Below, in pieces: positions 54,346 to 63,047 of a stretch of DNA of 64,000 nt. Numbering within the stretch: the first letter of the stretch is position 1; each line of letters begins with the position of its first letter. Under the pieces are notes generated by a model. That model saw only the letters and a program-made list of their open reading frames with translations, was not told the DNA's origin and did no database searches. Location: NCBI RefSeq assembly GCF_014773395.1, contig NZ_JACXAF010000014.1, positions 62,001-126,000 on the forward strand, written 5' to 3'. Position numbers and translations under genes: made by a program. The DNA is from Neiella litorisoli. Lineage in GTDB: Bacteria > Pseudomonadota > Gammaproteobacteria > Enterobacterales > Neiellaceae.

Positions 54346-57300
54346 ATGCTCGCTCTTATTGAAGCTTCATTAAGCCGTACCCGCACTGTCATGATGATCC
54401 TGGTGTTGGTATTAATCGCCGGTGTTTCAACGTATGTATCTATTCCAAAGGAATCCAACCCAGATGTCCTGATCCCGTACATTTATGTCTCCATGACACA
54501 TGATGGTATTAGCCCAGAAGATGCTGAGCGCATGCTGGTACGGCCGATGGAGAACGAATTACGCTCGATCGAAGGGGTAAAAGAAATGACAGCGCGAGCT
54601 GGCGAAGGCCATGCTTCGGTGACGCTGGAATTTCTTGCTGGCACCGATCCAAAAGATGCGCTGGCAGACGTCCGTGACAAAGTCACCTTGGCCAAAGCCA
54701 AGCTGCCAAGCGAAACCGAAGAACCATCGGTTCACGAAGTAAAAATGGCCGAGCAGAATCCAGCTATTACCGTGATGCTGGCAGGTCCAGTGCCAGAGCG
54801 AGCGCTGATCCAGCTCGCCCGTGATATGCAAGATCGACTGGAAAGTTTGCCAGAAATTCTGGAAGTCAAAATTGGTGGCGATCGCGAAGACATTGTTGAA
54901 ATCATCGTCGATCCATTGCTGATGGAAAGCTACGACCTTGACCAAGGCGACATTGCCAGTCTGGTGTCGCGCAATAACCGTTTGGTGGCCGCTGGCACTA
55001 TGGATACTGGCAAGGGTAGCTTTGCGGTGAAGGTGCCATCGGTATTTGAAACCGTTCGCGACGTCATGGAAATGCCGATTAAAGTGGATGGCGATAAAGT
55101 GATTACCTTTGCTGATGTCGCCACCGTCCGCCGTGCATATAAAGACCCCAGTACCTTTGCCCGCTTGAACGGCCAGCCAACGGTCTCACTGGAAGTGGTT
55201 AAGCGGCCCGGCGAAAACATTATTGAAACGGTTAATAAAACCAAGGCGCTGGTGGCGGAGCAGCAGAAAGTCTGGCCTGCCAACGTCGAAGTAGCCTACA
55301 CCGGCGATCAATCAGAAGACGTCAAAGAGATGCTCAATGATCTGCAAAACAATGTGTTATCAGCGATTTTGCTGGTGGTGATTGTCATTGTCGCGGTGCT
55401 TGGTTTGCGCAGTGCTGGATTGGTCGGGGTGGCGATTCCCGGCTCGTTTTTAACCGGTATTCTAGTGCTGGCTATTATGGGCTTTACCGTCAATATTGTG
55501 GTGTTATTTGCCTTGATCATGGCGGTGGGGATGTTGGTCGATGGCGCCATTGTGGTGACCGAATACGCCGACCGTTGCATGAGTGAAGGCATGCCGCGCA
55601 AGCAGGCTTACTTGCAAGCCGCAAAACGAATGGCATGGCCAATCACCGCTTCAACGGCGACAACACTGGCGGCTTTCGCGCCACTGATTTTCTGGCCGGG
55701 GATCATGGGCGAATTCATGAAGTACCTGCCGATCACGCTCATCGCCACGCTCTCGGCTAGCCTGTTTATGGCGTTGATTTTCGTGCCAGCATTAGGCTCG
55801 ATGATCGGCAAAAGCCGCCCGGTGAGTGCCGAAGCCAAACAGCAACTGATGCTCGCCGAGCAGGGCGATGTCACCGCCATTAAAGGGTTTACCGGTACTT
55901 ACCTGCGCACGTTAGCGGGCGCTATTAAACGGCCGGTTTGGGTCTTGCTTGGTTCGATTTTGTTCGCCATTAGCGTTGTCGTTGCCTATGCCATGTCGAA
56001 TTTAGGGATGGAGTTTTTCCCTGATGTTGAGCCTTCCGGCGCGAACGTCTACGTGCGCTCCCATGGTGATTTATCGGTCTATGAAAAAGACACCATCATG
56101 CGCGATATTGAGCAGCGCATGGTCGATATGGGCGAAATTGAAACGCTCTACACGCTGACCGGCAATAACGGTGAGATCGGCTATTTCCGAATTAACTTAG
56201 TCGATTGGGATCAGCGTCGCTCGGCCAATACCATTATCGATGAGATCCGCGAATCAACTGGCGATCTCGCTGGCGTCGAAATTGAGATCCGCAAAGATGA
56301 AAATGGTCCCGGTGGTGGTAAAGATCTGCGGCTACAGCTCAGTTCTCGGTTCCCAGGCTTAGTTGATGATGCCGTGCGCACCGTGCGTCATGCATTGGCT
56401 GAGAATGGTAGCTTCACCAATATCGATGACAATGGCAGCAAGCCCGGTATCGAATGGCAACTGCAAGTTGATCGCTCTGATGCTGCCCGCTTCGGTGCCG
56501 ATGTCACGACCCTAGGGGCGACGGTGCAAATGGTCACCAATGGTCTCAAGCTTGGTGAATATCGGCCGGATGATGTCGACGACGAACTCGATATTCGGGT
56601 GCGCTTCCCCGAACAGAAGCGCCACTTGGGCCGACTGGACGAACTGCGAGTGCGTACTTACGCCGGACAGGTGCCTATCAGTAACTTTGTCCAGCGCACT
56701 CCAGAGAAAAAGCTCGATACCATCCGCCGTGTTGATGGCAAGCGGGTGGTGACGGTCAGTGCCGATCTGATCCCCGGTGCGTTGTTAAATCTTGAACTGC
56801 CGAAACTGCAGGAGCAGTTGCCAAATCTGGGCATCGATCCGCGCGTTCATATTGAGGTCAAAGGCCAGAATGAAGAGCAAGATGAATCCTCAGCCTTCTT
56901 GCAAAATGCCTTTATGGTGGCGCTGTTCGTCATGGCCATTATCTTGGTTACTCAGTTTAATAGTTTTTATCAGGCGTTTTTGATCCTCAGTGCGGTGGTG
57001 TTCTCTACTGTTGGCGTATTGCTCGGCCTGCTGATATTCCAGAAGCCCTTTGGCATTGTTATGTCGGGTATTGGCGTGATTGCGCTGGCGGGAATTGTGG
57101 TCAACAACAACATTGTGTTGATTGACACCTTTAATGTTTTGCGGCGGCAAGGAATGACGGCCAGCGAAGCGATTTTGCGAACGGGCGCGCAACGTTTGCG
57201 GCCGGTGTTGATGACCACTGTGACGACGATCCTTGGCTTATTGCCGATGGTGCTGGAAGTCAACATCGACTTGATGGCGCGGACTATTCAGCATGGCGCA

Positions 57301-57498
57301 CCCTCAACCCAATGGTGGTCGCAGCTGGCAACCGCAGTTGCAGGGGGATTGGCGTTTGCAACGGTTTTGACCTTAGTGCTGACCCCTTGTTTGCTGATGA
57401 TTGGCGCTAACGTCAGTGACTTCTTTAATCGTCGCCGGCAGGCCGCCGAGCCGACAAAACCCGATGCCAAGGTCGAGGATATCCACTCCGCCGCGTAA
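54346..57498 (+). CDS. RND efflux transporter permease subunit
   Basis: This 1050-residue inner-membrane pump has the AcrB-type plan with 12 helices and two large periplasmic loops: VLIAGVSTYVSIPKESNPDV, ERMLVRPMENELRSIEGVKE, MALIFVPALGSMIG. Helix 4 reads GMLVDGAIVVTEYADR, keeping one of the two aspartates of the AcrB proton relay, and helix 10 reads GIVVNNNIVLIDTFNVLRRQ, with Asn instead of Lys. This is typical of a non-AcrB subgroup rather than damage. Substrates are unknown. It is followed by a terminator. Confidence 0.93.
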   Translation: MLALIEASLSRTRTVMMILVLVLIAGVSTYVSIPKESNPDVLIPYIYVSMTHDGISPEDAERMLVRPMENELRSIEGVKEMTARAGEGHASVTLEFLAGTDPKDALADVRDKVTLAKAKLPSETEEPSVHEVKMAEQNPAITVMLAGPVPERALIQLARDMQDRLESLPEILEVKIGGDREDIVEIIVDPLLMESYDLDQGDIASLVSRNNRLVAAGTMDTGKGSFAVKVPSVFETVRDVMEMPIKVDGDKVITFADVATVRRAYKDPSTFARLNGQPTVSLEVVKRPGENIIETVNKTKALVAEQQKVWPANVEVAYTGDQSEDVKEMLNDLQNNVLSAILLVVIVIVAVLGLRSAGLVGVAIPGSFLTGILVLAIMGFTVNIVVLFALIMAVGMLVDGAIVVTEYADRCMSEGMPRKQAYLQAAKRMAWPITASTATTLAAFAPLIFWPGIMGEFMKYLPITLIATLSASLFMALIFVPALGSMIGKSRPVSAEAKQQLMLAEQGDVTAIKGFTGTYLRTLAGAIKRPVWVLLGSILFAISVVVAYAMSNLGMEFFPDVEPSGANVYVRSHGDLSVYEKDTIMRDIEQRMVDMGEIETLYTLTGNNGEIGYFRINLVDWDQRRSANTIIDEIRESTGDLAGVEIEIRKDENGPGGGKDLRLQLSSRFPGLVDDAVRTVRHALAENGSFTNIDDNGSKPGIEWQLQVDRSDAARFGADVTTLGATVQMVTNGLKLGEYRPDDVDDELDIRVRFPEQKRHLGRLDELRVRTYAGQVPISNFVQRTPEKKLDTIRRVDGKRVVTVSADLIPGALLNLELPKLQEQLPNLGIDPRVHIEVKGQNEEQDESSAFLQNAFMVALFVMAIILVTQFNSFYQAFLILSAVVFSTVGVLLGLLIFQKPFGIVMSGIGVIALAGIVVNNNIVLIDTFNVLRRQGMTASEAILRTGAQRLRPVLMTTVTTILGLLPMVLEVNIDLMARTIQHGAPSTQWWSQLATAVAGGLAFATVLTLVLTPCLLMIGANVSDFFNRRRQAAEPTKPDAKVEDIHSAA

Positions 57499-57525
57499 CT
57501 TGATCCAGTTACATCAATAGGTTTT

Positions 57526-57552
57526 GGGGCGCCCGCAGGCGCCTCTTTTTTT
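57526..57552 (+). terminator. Rho-independent terminator after RND permease
   Basis: GGGGCGCC (57526-57533) pairs with GGCGCCTC (57538-57545), one G-U included, around a 4-nt CGCA loop, followed by seven T. Confidence 0.88.
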
Positions 57553-57609
57553 GCCATTTTGACTGCGTCGTCGGCCAAATCGATAGCTGTTGATATCTTG
57601 CGACATTGG

Positions 57610-57615
57610 TATAAT
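57610..57615 (+). promoter_or_regulatory. Extended -10 promoter of rlmJ
   Basis: TATAAT preceded by TGG forms an extended -10 element 28 bp upstream of the rlmJ start. No convincing -35 lies at 17 bp, which fits an extended -10 promoter. Confidence 0.55.
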
Positions 57616-57642
57616 CCAGCCCTTAACCATTTAGGATTCACC

Positions 57643-58479
57643 ATGCTTAGCTATCGCCACTCATTCCATGCCGGTAATTTCGCCGATGTTCTCAAGCACA
57701 TCGTGCTGGTTGAAATCATGCAGTACCTGCAGCAAAAACCAAAACCACTGGATTACATCGATACTCACTCTGGGGCAGGGCTTTACAATCTCAACACAAA
57801 AACGGCCAATAAGCTGAGCGAACATTTAGGCGGTATCGGCAAATTAAAAGCCGAAGATTATCCCGAGGTGAGCCGTTATTTTGAGTTACTCAAAGCGTCT
57901 GACCCAAGTGGCGAGCTGAACTTTTATCCGGGCTCGCCGCTACTGGCCAAGCTCATGTTAAGAGAAGGCGATAAATCCTGGTTGACCGAATTGCATCCGC
58001 AAGATTACAAGCACCTAGTGAACAACATGGGCCGCGATCGCCGTATTCGGGTTAGCCAAGAAGACGGTTTAAAGCGTCTGAAAGGCTTGTTGCCGCCGCA
58101 AAGCCGCCGCGCACTGGTGTTGATTGATCCATCCTACGAAATCAAAACCGAATATCAGCAAGTGTTTGATGCCATTGCTCATGGGCATAAGAAGTTCGCA
58201 ACAGGGGTTTATGCGCTGTGGTATCCAGTGGTTGAGCGGGCTCGCATCGACAAGCTCGATCAGCAGTTTATCAACAGTGGTATTGCCAATATTCAGCGCT
58301 TTGAGTTGGGCACTTCAGCAGATTCGGATGAAAAAGGCATGACATCATCGGGCATGTACGTGGTGAATCCACCATGGATCTTGATGGCTACCATGTCAGC
58401 TATTCTGCCAAGATTGGCCAAAGCCGTGTCTATTGATGGTGACCAGCATTATCGCTGTGACACCTTGGTTGCCGAATGA
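57643..58479 (+). CDS. rlmJ: 23S rRNA (adenine(2030)-N(6))-methyltransferase RlmJ
   Basis: This 278-residue SAM methyltransferase modifies A2030 of 23S rRNA. ATG 57643 follows AGGATT and gives the canonical N-terminus LSYRHSFHAGNFADVLKHIV; the frame is open to 57559 but carries the promoter. Motifs: YIDTHSGAGLY (SAM site), RIRVSQEDGLKRLKGLLPPQ, RALVLIDPSYEIKTEYQQV (catalytic DPP(Y)-type motif DPSY) and GMYVVNPPWILM. Length is standard. Confidence 0.94.
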   Translation: MLSYRHSFHAGNFADVLKHIVLVEIMQYLQQKPKPLDYIDTHSGAGLYNLNTKTANKLSEHLGGIGKLKAEDYPEVSRYFELLKASDPSGELNFYPGSPLLAKLMLREGDKSWLTELHPQDYKHLVNNMGRDRRIRVSQEDGLKRLKGLLPPQSRRALVLIDPSYEIKTEYQQVFDAIAHGHKKFATGVYALWYPVVERARIDKLDQQFINSGIANIQRFELGTSADSDEKGMTSSGMYVVNPPWILMATMSAILPRLAKAVSIDGDQHYRCDTLVAE

Positions 58480-58511
58480 TTTTGCTTTCAGCGCGCTAAT
58501 TCGTTAGATTC

Positions 58512-59339
58512 ATGGCCGATTTTACAGTCTCCGAGAAAGCTCTTATGCCGTTATCGACTCGCCTCAAGGTGGCCTGGCGTTTAGTCAGCAATCAAGTGAC
58601 TCCGCAGCGCGTTTCTTTTGTTGTGGCCGGAGCCCAGAAGAGCGGCACTACAGCGCTTGATCAATACCTGCGACGACATCAGAGCCTCGCCATGCCGGAT
58701 AAAAAAGAAGTGCACTTCTTTGATAACAGTCGGCTGTTTGCCAACGGTGAGCCGAATTACCGCCACTATCATGCATTTTACCCATCGGACTGCAGTGAGC
58801 GTCTGATGGGGCATGTCACGCCTGCTTATATGTATCTGCCTGATTGCATGCCGCGCATCCATCGCTATAACCCTGACATGAAAGTGATTGCGGTATTGAG
58901 AAATCCCATCGAGCGAGCTTATTCCCACTGGAATATGGAGCGCCACCGAGGGCGGGAAAAGCTACCGTTCGTTCAGGCAATGGCCGAAGAAGCGGAGCGT
59001 ATTCAACACAGCCGTGGTAGTTCTCGTAAATATTCCTATGTTGATCGAGGCTTCTACAGCCAGCAAATCGAGCGTATCTGGCAGCTGTTTCCAAAACAAC
59101 AAACCTTGTTTTTACGACATGATGAGCTGCTTGCTGACCCCACCGCCACGGTCAATCAGATCTATCGCTTTTTAGGTGTTGCGGAACTGCCTCATACGGC
59201 AAAGAAAGATGTTCATAGCCGGCCATATGTCAGTAAAATCAGCGCCGATGAAAAGGACCAACTGCGTTCAATTTTCAGCGACGAGATCAGCAAGTTAGAG
59301 TCTCTGTTGGGCTGGAATTTGGATAGCTGGCGAGAGTAA
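58512..59339 (+). CDS. Sulfotransferase family protein
   Basis: This 275-residue PAPS-dependent sulfotransferase resembles the heparan-sulfate N-sulfotransferase type. The 5'-phosphosulfate loop is FVVAGAQKSGTTALDQYL (about residue 35) and the 3'-phosphate site is VIAVLRNPIERAYSHWNMER (about 125). KEVHFFDNSRLF and GHVTPAYMYL follow the family pattern. Start ATG 58512 or ATG 58545. It would sulfate a glycan or other acceptor; none is encoded nearby. It is PAPS-dependent like cysH in the sulfur operon, so both use the same metabolite. It converges tail to tail with the next gene. Confidence 0.85.
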   Translation: MADFTVSEKALMPLSTRLKVAWRLVSNQVTPQRVSFVVAGAQKSGTTALDQYLRRHQSLAMPDKKEVHFFDNSRLFANGEPNYRHYHAFYPSDCSERLMGHVTPAYMYLPDCMPRIHRYNPDMKVIAVLRNPIERAYSHWNMERHRGREKLPFVQAMAEEAERIQHSRGSSRKYSYVDRGFYSQQIERIWQLFPKQQTLFLRHDELLADPTATVNQIYRFLGVAELPHTAKKDVHSRPYVSKISADEKDQLRSIFSDEISKLESLLGWNLDSWRE

Positions 59340-59347
59340 CACCGGAC

Positions 59348-60307
59348 CTACAATTTGGCGGCGATTCCGGCGCTTTGGTAATTATCGCGGTTAACGAATA
59401 CAGCAGGAATATCCGTGTGTTCCTCGACAGCTTGCGCTAATCGGATGCGATGCAGCGTTTTGATGCCATCGTAGCCCATACGATATGGGTCTTGAACGAC
59501 AAAACCAGCCAACTTACCTGCGATTAGAGCTTTGACAATATAGCGGTTGCTGTCAAAGCCAATGTGCACTGGTCGGGAATTGTTTTGCCAGCCATCAAGG
59601 CTGGCAATCGTTGCTACCGTGCTGTTTTCATTCGGGCTGAACAGCCCATCTACTGCGGGGTGCTCTAGCAATAGCTTGTTAATGTTACTTCGTGCTTCGC
59701 CAATCTCAGTGCCGATTAGCTCGTTAAAGACCACATCAATGCCCATGTCGTTAGCGGTATCGATGAAACCTGCCACCCTAGCCGCGACTGTTTTATCCAA
59801 TTGATGAGTGCGAAATACGCCAACTTTTGCTCCCGGAGCGAGTTGGTGTGCCATTTGGTTGGCGGCCAGTTGACCGGCGCGATAATTGTTGGTTTTTAGG
59901 ACGGCAGCTCTGTCTCCTCCCATATCTCGATCGACGAAGACAATAGGGATGCCAATGGATTTGTATTGGGTCACCGTATCAAGAAGAGCGGTCGAACTGG
60001 GAGCCAGTAGAAAGCCGGTGCAGCCTTTTTGCCGCATGGACTCAATGATGAGCGCCTGTGCTTCGTCGTTGCGCTCGTCGGCGATACCGCGAGTGATGAT
60101 GGCAATATCAATTTCTTTGGCGGCTGTTTGCGCACCTTTCACCACTTGCTGCCAGTAATTTGCGCCTCCCCCAGCGGTTACGACACCATAGCAGCTCGCC
60201 TGAAGGCTGCCGCTAAATAATGCCAACAGCACAAACACACCGAGTATCAGCCACGTCAAGGCTGACTTCGTTGGGGAGTGAGATGGTGTTAGAAATCGTA
60301 ACTGCAC
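59348..60307 (-). CDS. Periplasmic sugar-binding-type protein (RbsB-like), orphan
   Basis: This 319-residue exported protein starts at GTG 60307. The signal segment (LIVLLALFSGSLQA area) precedes CYGVVTAGGGANYWQQVVKG and two Rossmann-like lobes: GCTGFLLAPSSTALLDTVTQ, IPIVFVDRDMGGDRAAVLKT, NNYRAGQLAANQMAHQ and VDGLFSPNENSTVATIASLD. These are the substrate-binding-domain motifs of ribose/LacI-type proteins. No ABC transporter or sensor kinase adjoins it, so its role may be chemotaxis or sensing, or it may work with a distant transporter. Ligand unknown. Confidence 0.85.
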   Translation of the reverse strand: MQLRFLTPSHSPTKSALTWLILGVFVLLALFSGSLQASCYGVVTAGGGANYWQQVVKGAQTAAKEIDIAIITRGIADERNDEAQALIIESMRQKGCTGFLLAPSSTALLDTVTQYKSIGIPIVFVDRDMGGDRAAVLKTNNYRAGQLAANQMAHQLAPGAKVGVFRTHQLDKTVAARVAGFIDTANDMGIDVVFNELIGTEIGEARSNINKLLLEHPAVDGLFSPNENSTVATIASLDGWQNNSRPVHIGFDSNRYIVKALIAGKLAGFVVQDPYRMGYDGIKTLHRIRLAQAVEEHTDIPAVFVNRDNYQSAGIAAKL

Positions 60308-60422
60308 AACAAATCAATATTAGAAACTAAGGACGTTAAAGTTTAGTACTGAAAAGCAGCCCTGCTAGTTCACATGACAATAAGCCAGCCAGTGGCAACC
60401 TCAGTTTACTGTGATTGACCGA

Positions 60423-61532
60423 TCAGCAAGACGGATACAAACATCCCAAGATGCGTGGTCCGTTGGCGCCAGTTACTTTCGGCACATTCGCAGGAATACG
60501 CTGTTCAAAACAATGAGCCAACCAAGCAAAACAAACTGCTTCAACCCAATCGGGATCCAGTCCAAGGGCTGCGGTGGTGTCAACGGTGTGAGAGGGCATG
60601 GCTTGCGTCAACGAGCGCATGATTAAACCATTGTGGGCGCCACCGCCACAGATGTAGGCATTGCACTTGCCTCTGGCCAATGGTCGGATGGCATCGGCAA
60701 TGCTATGCACAGTGAGGGCATGTAAGGTTGCCTGTGCATCGGCTGATGCAATTGGCTTGGCATCACCCATATAGTCTTTTAGCCAATGAACATTGAAATA
60801 CTCGCGGCCAGTGCTTTTGGGGGCGGGACGATGGAAGTAGGCATCGGTCATTAGGTTGGCCAATAGCTCTTGATCAATATTGCCCGAGGCGCCCCAATTA
60901 CCATTGTCATCATAAGACTGGCCGGTATGAAGTTGGCACCAACTATCAATCAAGGTATTGCCAGGACCAGTGTCAAAGCCAAAGATATGATCGCTATTGG
61001 CTGGCAGATAAGTCAGATTGGCGATACCGCCAATATTGACAATGATGGTCGGCTCTTCGCGTTTACCTAGTAACCAAGAATGAAACGCCGGCACTAATGG
61101 CGCGCCTTGACCGCCCGCAGCCATATCGGCGCTGCGGAAGTCCGCTACGGTGTCGATGCCGGTTTTTTCGGCAATGATCGACGCATCGCCAAGCTGTAGG
61201 GTAAATCGATGATCGAGATCGGGTCGGTGACGCACGGTTTGGCCATGACTGCCAATGGCACTCACTTCGCTCGCGGCGATGCCGGCTTTTTCCAGCAGTT
61301 GGTTGATCGCGTCAGCGCTACATTCCCCAAGCCATTGGTGAGCGCGACCATACGAGTCGAGATCATCAGAGCCCGGCTCACATAGCCGCTGGCAAAGCGT
61401 ATTTAAGGTATCAGGTAGGGAGTAGGTGTGGGCGGCAACCAGCTCTAGCTGGTGGTCACCAAAACGGACTAATGCCACGTCCAGCCCATCCATGCTGGTT
61501 CCTGTCATTAGTCCGATATAGTATTTGCTCAT
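60423..61532 (-). CDS. anmK: Anhydro-N-acetylmuramic acid kinase
   Basis: This 369-residue enzyme phosphorylates and opens anhydro-MurNAc in peptidoglycan recycling. Motifs: YIGLMTGTSMDGLDVALVRF, GSHGQTVRHRP, TVADFRSADMAAGGQGAPLV, NIGGIANLTYLP, GFDTGPGNTLIDSW and YICGGGAHNGLIMRSL, the AnmK signature. It lies 8 bp from the M23 peptidase gene (61541) in the same orientation, a natural pairing of wall cleavage and recycling. Confidence 0.97.
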   Translation of the reverse strand: MSKYYIGLMTGTSMDGLDVALVRFGDHQLELVAAHTYSLPDTLNTLCQRLCEPGSDDLDSYGRAHQWLGECSADAINQLLEKAGIAASEVSAIGSHGQTVRHRPDLDHRFTLQLGDASIIAEKTGIDTVADFRSADMAAGGQGAPLVPAFHSWLLGKREEPTIIVNIGGIANLTYLPANSDHIFGFDTGPGNTLIDSWCQLHTGQSYDDNGNWGASGNIDQELLANLMTDAYFHRPAPKSTGREYFNVHWLKDYMGDAKPIASADAQATLHALTVHSIADAIRPLARGKCNAYICGGGAHNGLIMRSLTQAMPSHTVDTTAALGLDPDWVEAVCFAWLAHCFEQRIPANVPKVTGANGPRILGCLYPSC

Positions 61533-61540
61533 TTCATCAA

Positions 61541-62851
61541 TCAGTCATTGTTGGCGTTCATCGCCAAGAGAATGCGTTGATTGGAATCTAGCTGATGACC
61601 GATTTGTTTCGCAAGGTTCAAGAACGACTGACGCTCTTTTTTGGCAATGGCTTGCGATTGCGGCAACTTCACCGTGCGCGGGTTGCGGTGCACGCCATTG
61701 ACTAAGAATTCATAGTGTAAGTGAGGGCCGGTAACGCGGCCGGTGGCGCCAACGGTACCAATGGTTTTGCCCTGCTTCACTCGCTGGCCCGTTTTCACGT
61801 AGCGCTTGTGCAAGTGAAGGTATTTGGTGACGTACTTTTCGCCGTGCTTAATGAATACATAGTTACCATTCAGGCGGCTGTACCCTGACTTCATGACTTT
61901 ACCATCGCCAGCGGCAACCACAGGTGTGCCGGTCTTGGCGGCGTAATCAATACCGCGGTGTGGTCTAACTTTACCGGTCACAGGGTGAAGCCGACGCGGG
62001 TTGAAGCTGGAACTGATGTATTTGAAGTTAACCGGTGCGCGTAAAAACGCCTTGCGCATGGCATGGCCGTCTGGCGAGTAATAATTGCCATCGGTATGAC
62101 GTATGGCACGGTGGCGCTCGCCCTGATTGACAAACTCGGCCCCGATAATATCGCCATAACCGGCAAACTCGCCATCGAGGTAACGAGTCTCGTAAATGAC
62201 GGTAAAGCTATCGCCCTTGCGAATATCGAGGGCAAAGTCGATATCCCAGCCGAAAATATTGGCCAGCGCCATGATCAAGTTTGGCGTCATGCCAGACTCA
62301 ATACCGGCATTCCAGAAATTGCTTTCGATGGTGGCGCCAGCATAGTCGCTGCGCAGTTCGAATTCTTTTTCTACCGTACGGGCATCAAAGCCGCCGTCGA
62401 TGACATCGACATAAAGAGTCTTTTCTTCGCTGATGGCATAAGCCAGTTGCTGCAAGTTGCCGTCGGTGTCTCTGGCAAAGCTAATTTGATCGCCAGGGTG
62501 AATTTTCTTCAACGCGGCAACAGGTTTGCCGAGTTGCATGATTTGGTGCAGGGTTTTGGCCGATAATCCGGCGCGGCTAAATAGTTTCGCCAGGCTATCG
62601 CCTGACTTCACCGTTTCGACTTGCCAATTGAATTGCTCCGCCGCTTCGGCAGCTTGCGCTGCGGCTTGAGAGGCTTGCAGATCGAGAGGAAGGGGATAAC
62701 GCTTGTTGAGCTCTAGCTGCCAGGGCGCGTCCGCAGTGCGCGTGGCTTTAGCCTGTTCCGAAGGCCAAATTATTCCCAGCAAAATAAAGAATACACACAG
62801 ACCCAACAACCAGCGATGGCTGCTTGGCATGCGGTGCAATACCCGCGTCAT
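61541..62851 (-). CDS. Peptidoglycan DD-metalloendopeptidase, M23 family (MepM-like)
   Basis: This 436-residue membrane-anchored hydrolase cleaves peptide cross-links in the wall. It has an N-terminal helix (WLLGLCVFFILLGIIW, about 14-29), an OapA/LysM-like region (VKSGDSLAKLFSRAGLSAKT, about 80-130), a middle domain (YRHLDGEFAGYGDIIGAEFV area) and the LytM/M23 domain (about 300-400) with HRGIDYAAKTGTPVVAAGDG and HLHYEFLVNG, which carry the zinc ligands His and Asp and the second His-x-His. It is divergent from tyrS with 196 bp between them. The gene is probably coexpressed with anmK. Confidence 0.93.
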   Translation of the reverse strand: MTRVLHRMPSSHRWLLGLCVFFILLGIIWPSEQAKATRTADAPWQLELNKRYPLPLDLQASQAAAQAAEAAEQFNWQVETVKSGDSLAKLFSRAGLSAKTLHQIMQLGKPVAALKKIHPGDQISFARDTDGNLQQLAYAISEEKTLYVDVIDGGFDARTVEKEFELRSDYAGATIESNFWNAGIESGMTPNLIMALANIFGWDIDFALDIRKGDSFTVIYETRYLDGEFAGYGDIIGAEFVNQGERHRAIRHTDGNYYSPDGHAMRKAFLRAPVNFKYISSSFNPRRLHPVTGKVRPHRGIDYAAKTGTPVVAAGDGKVMKSGYSRLNGNYVFIKHGEKYVTKYLHLHKRYVKTGQRVKQGKTIGTVGATGRVTGPHLHYEFLVNGVHRNPRTVKLPQSQAIAKKERQSFLNLAKQIGHQLDSNQRILLAMNANND

Positions 62852-63047
62852 TGTACAACTACTCTTTGTTTGTATGTGATTTAACTAAGCGCTTGCTTGC
62901 TCAAATAAAGACTTCATTGAAACAAGAAATACACATCAAAGGTCAACAATCCCTTGGCCTACAGTGCTACTTGATACTTATATTGACTGTATTTTTCAAG
63001 TACAATCCGTCCGCTTTGACGTATTCATCTAAAAAAAGGGGCGATTC

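Noticed and set aside
55400-57200. RND pump with incomplete AcrB proton-relay residues as a sign of inactivation
   Set aside because: The D-G pair in helix 4 and N-N-N in helix 10 are the normal form of a related RND subgroup, and the frame is intact over 1050 residues.
62063-62566. Plus-strand open frame of 167 codons within the M23 peptidase gene
   Set aside because: Antisense shadow of the peptidase; no promoter, ribosome site or domain of its own.
62941-63006. tyrS promoter with TTGACT and TACAAT
   Set aside because: The two hexamers are only 12 bp apart, too close for sigma-70; no other pair at 16-18 bp is convincing.
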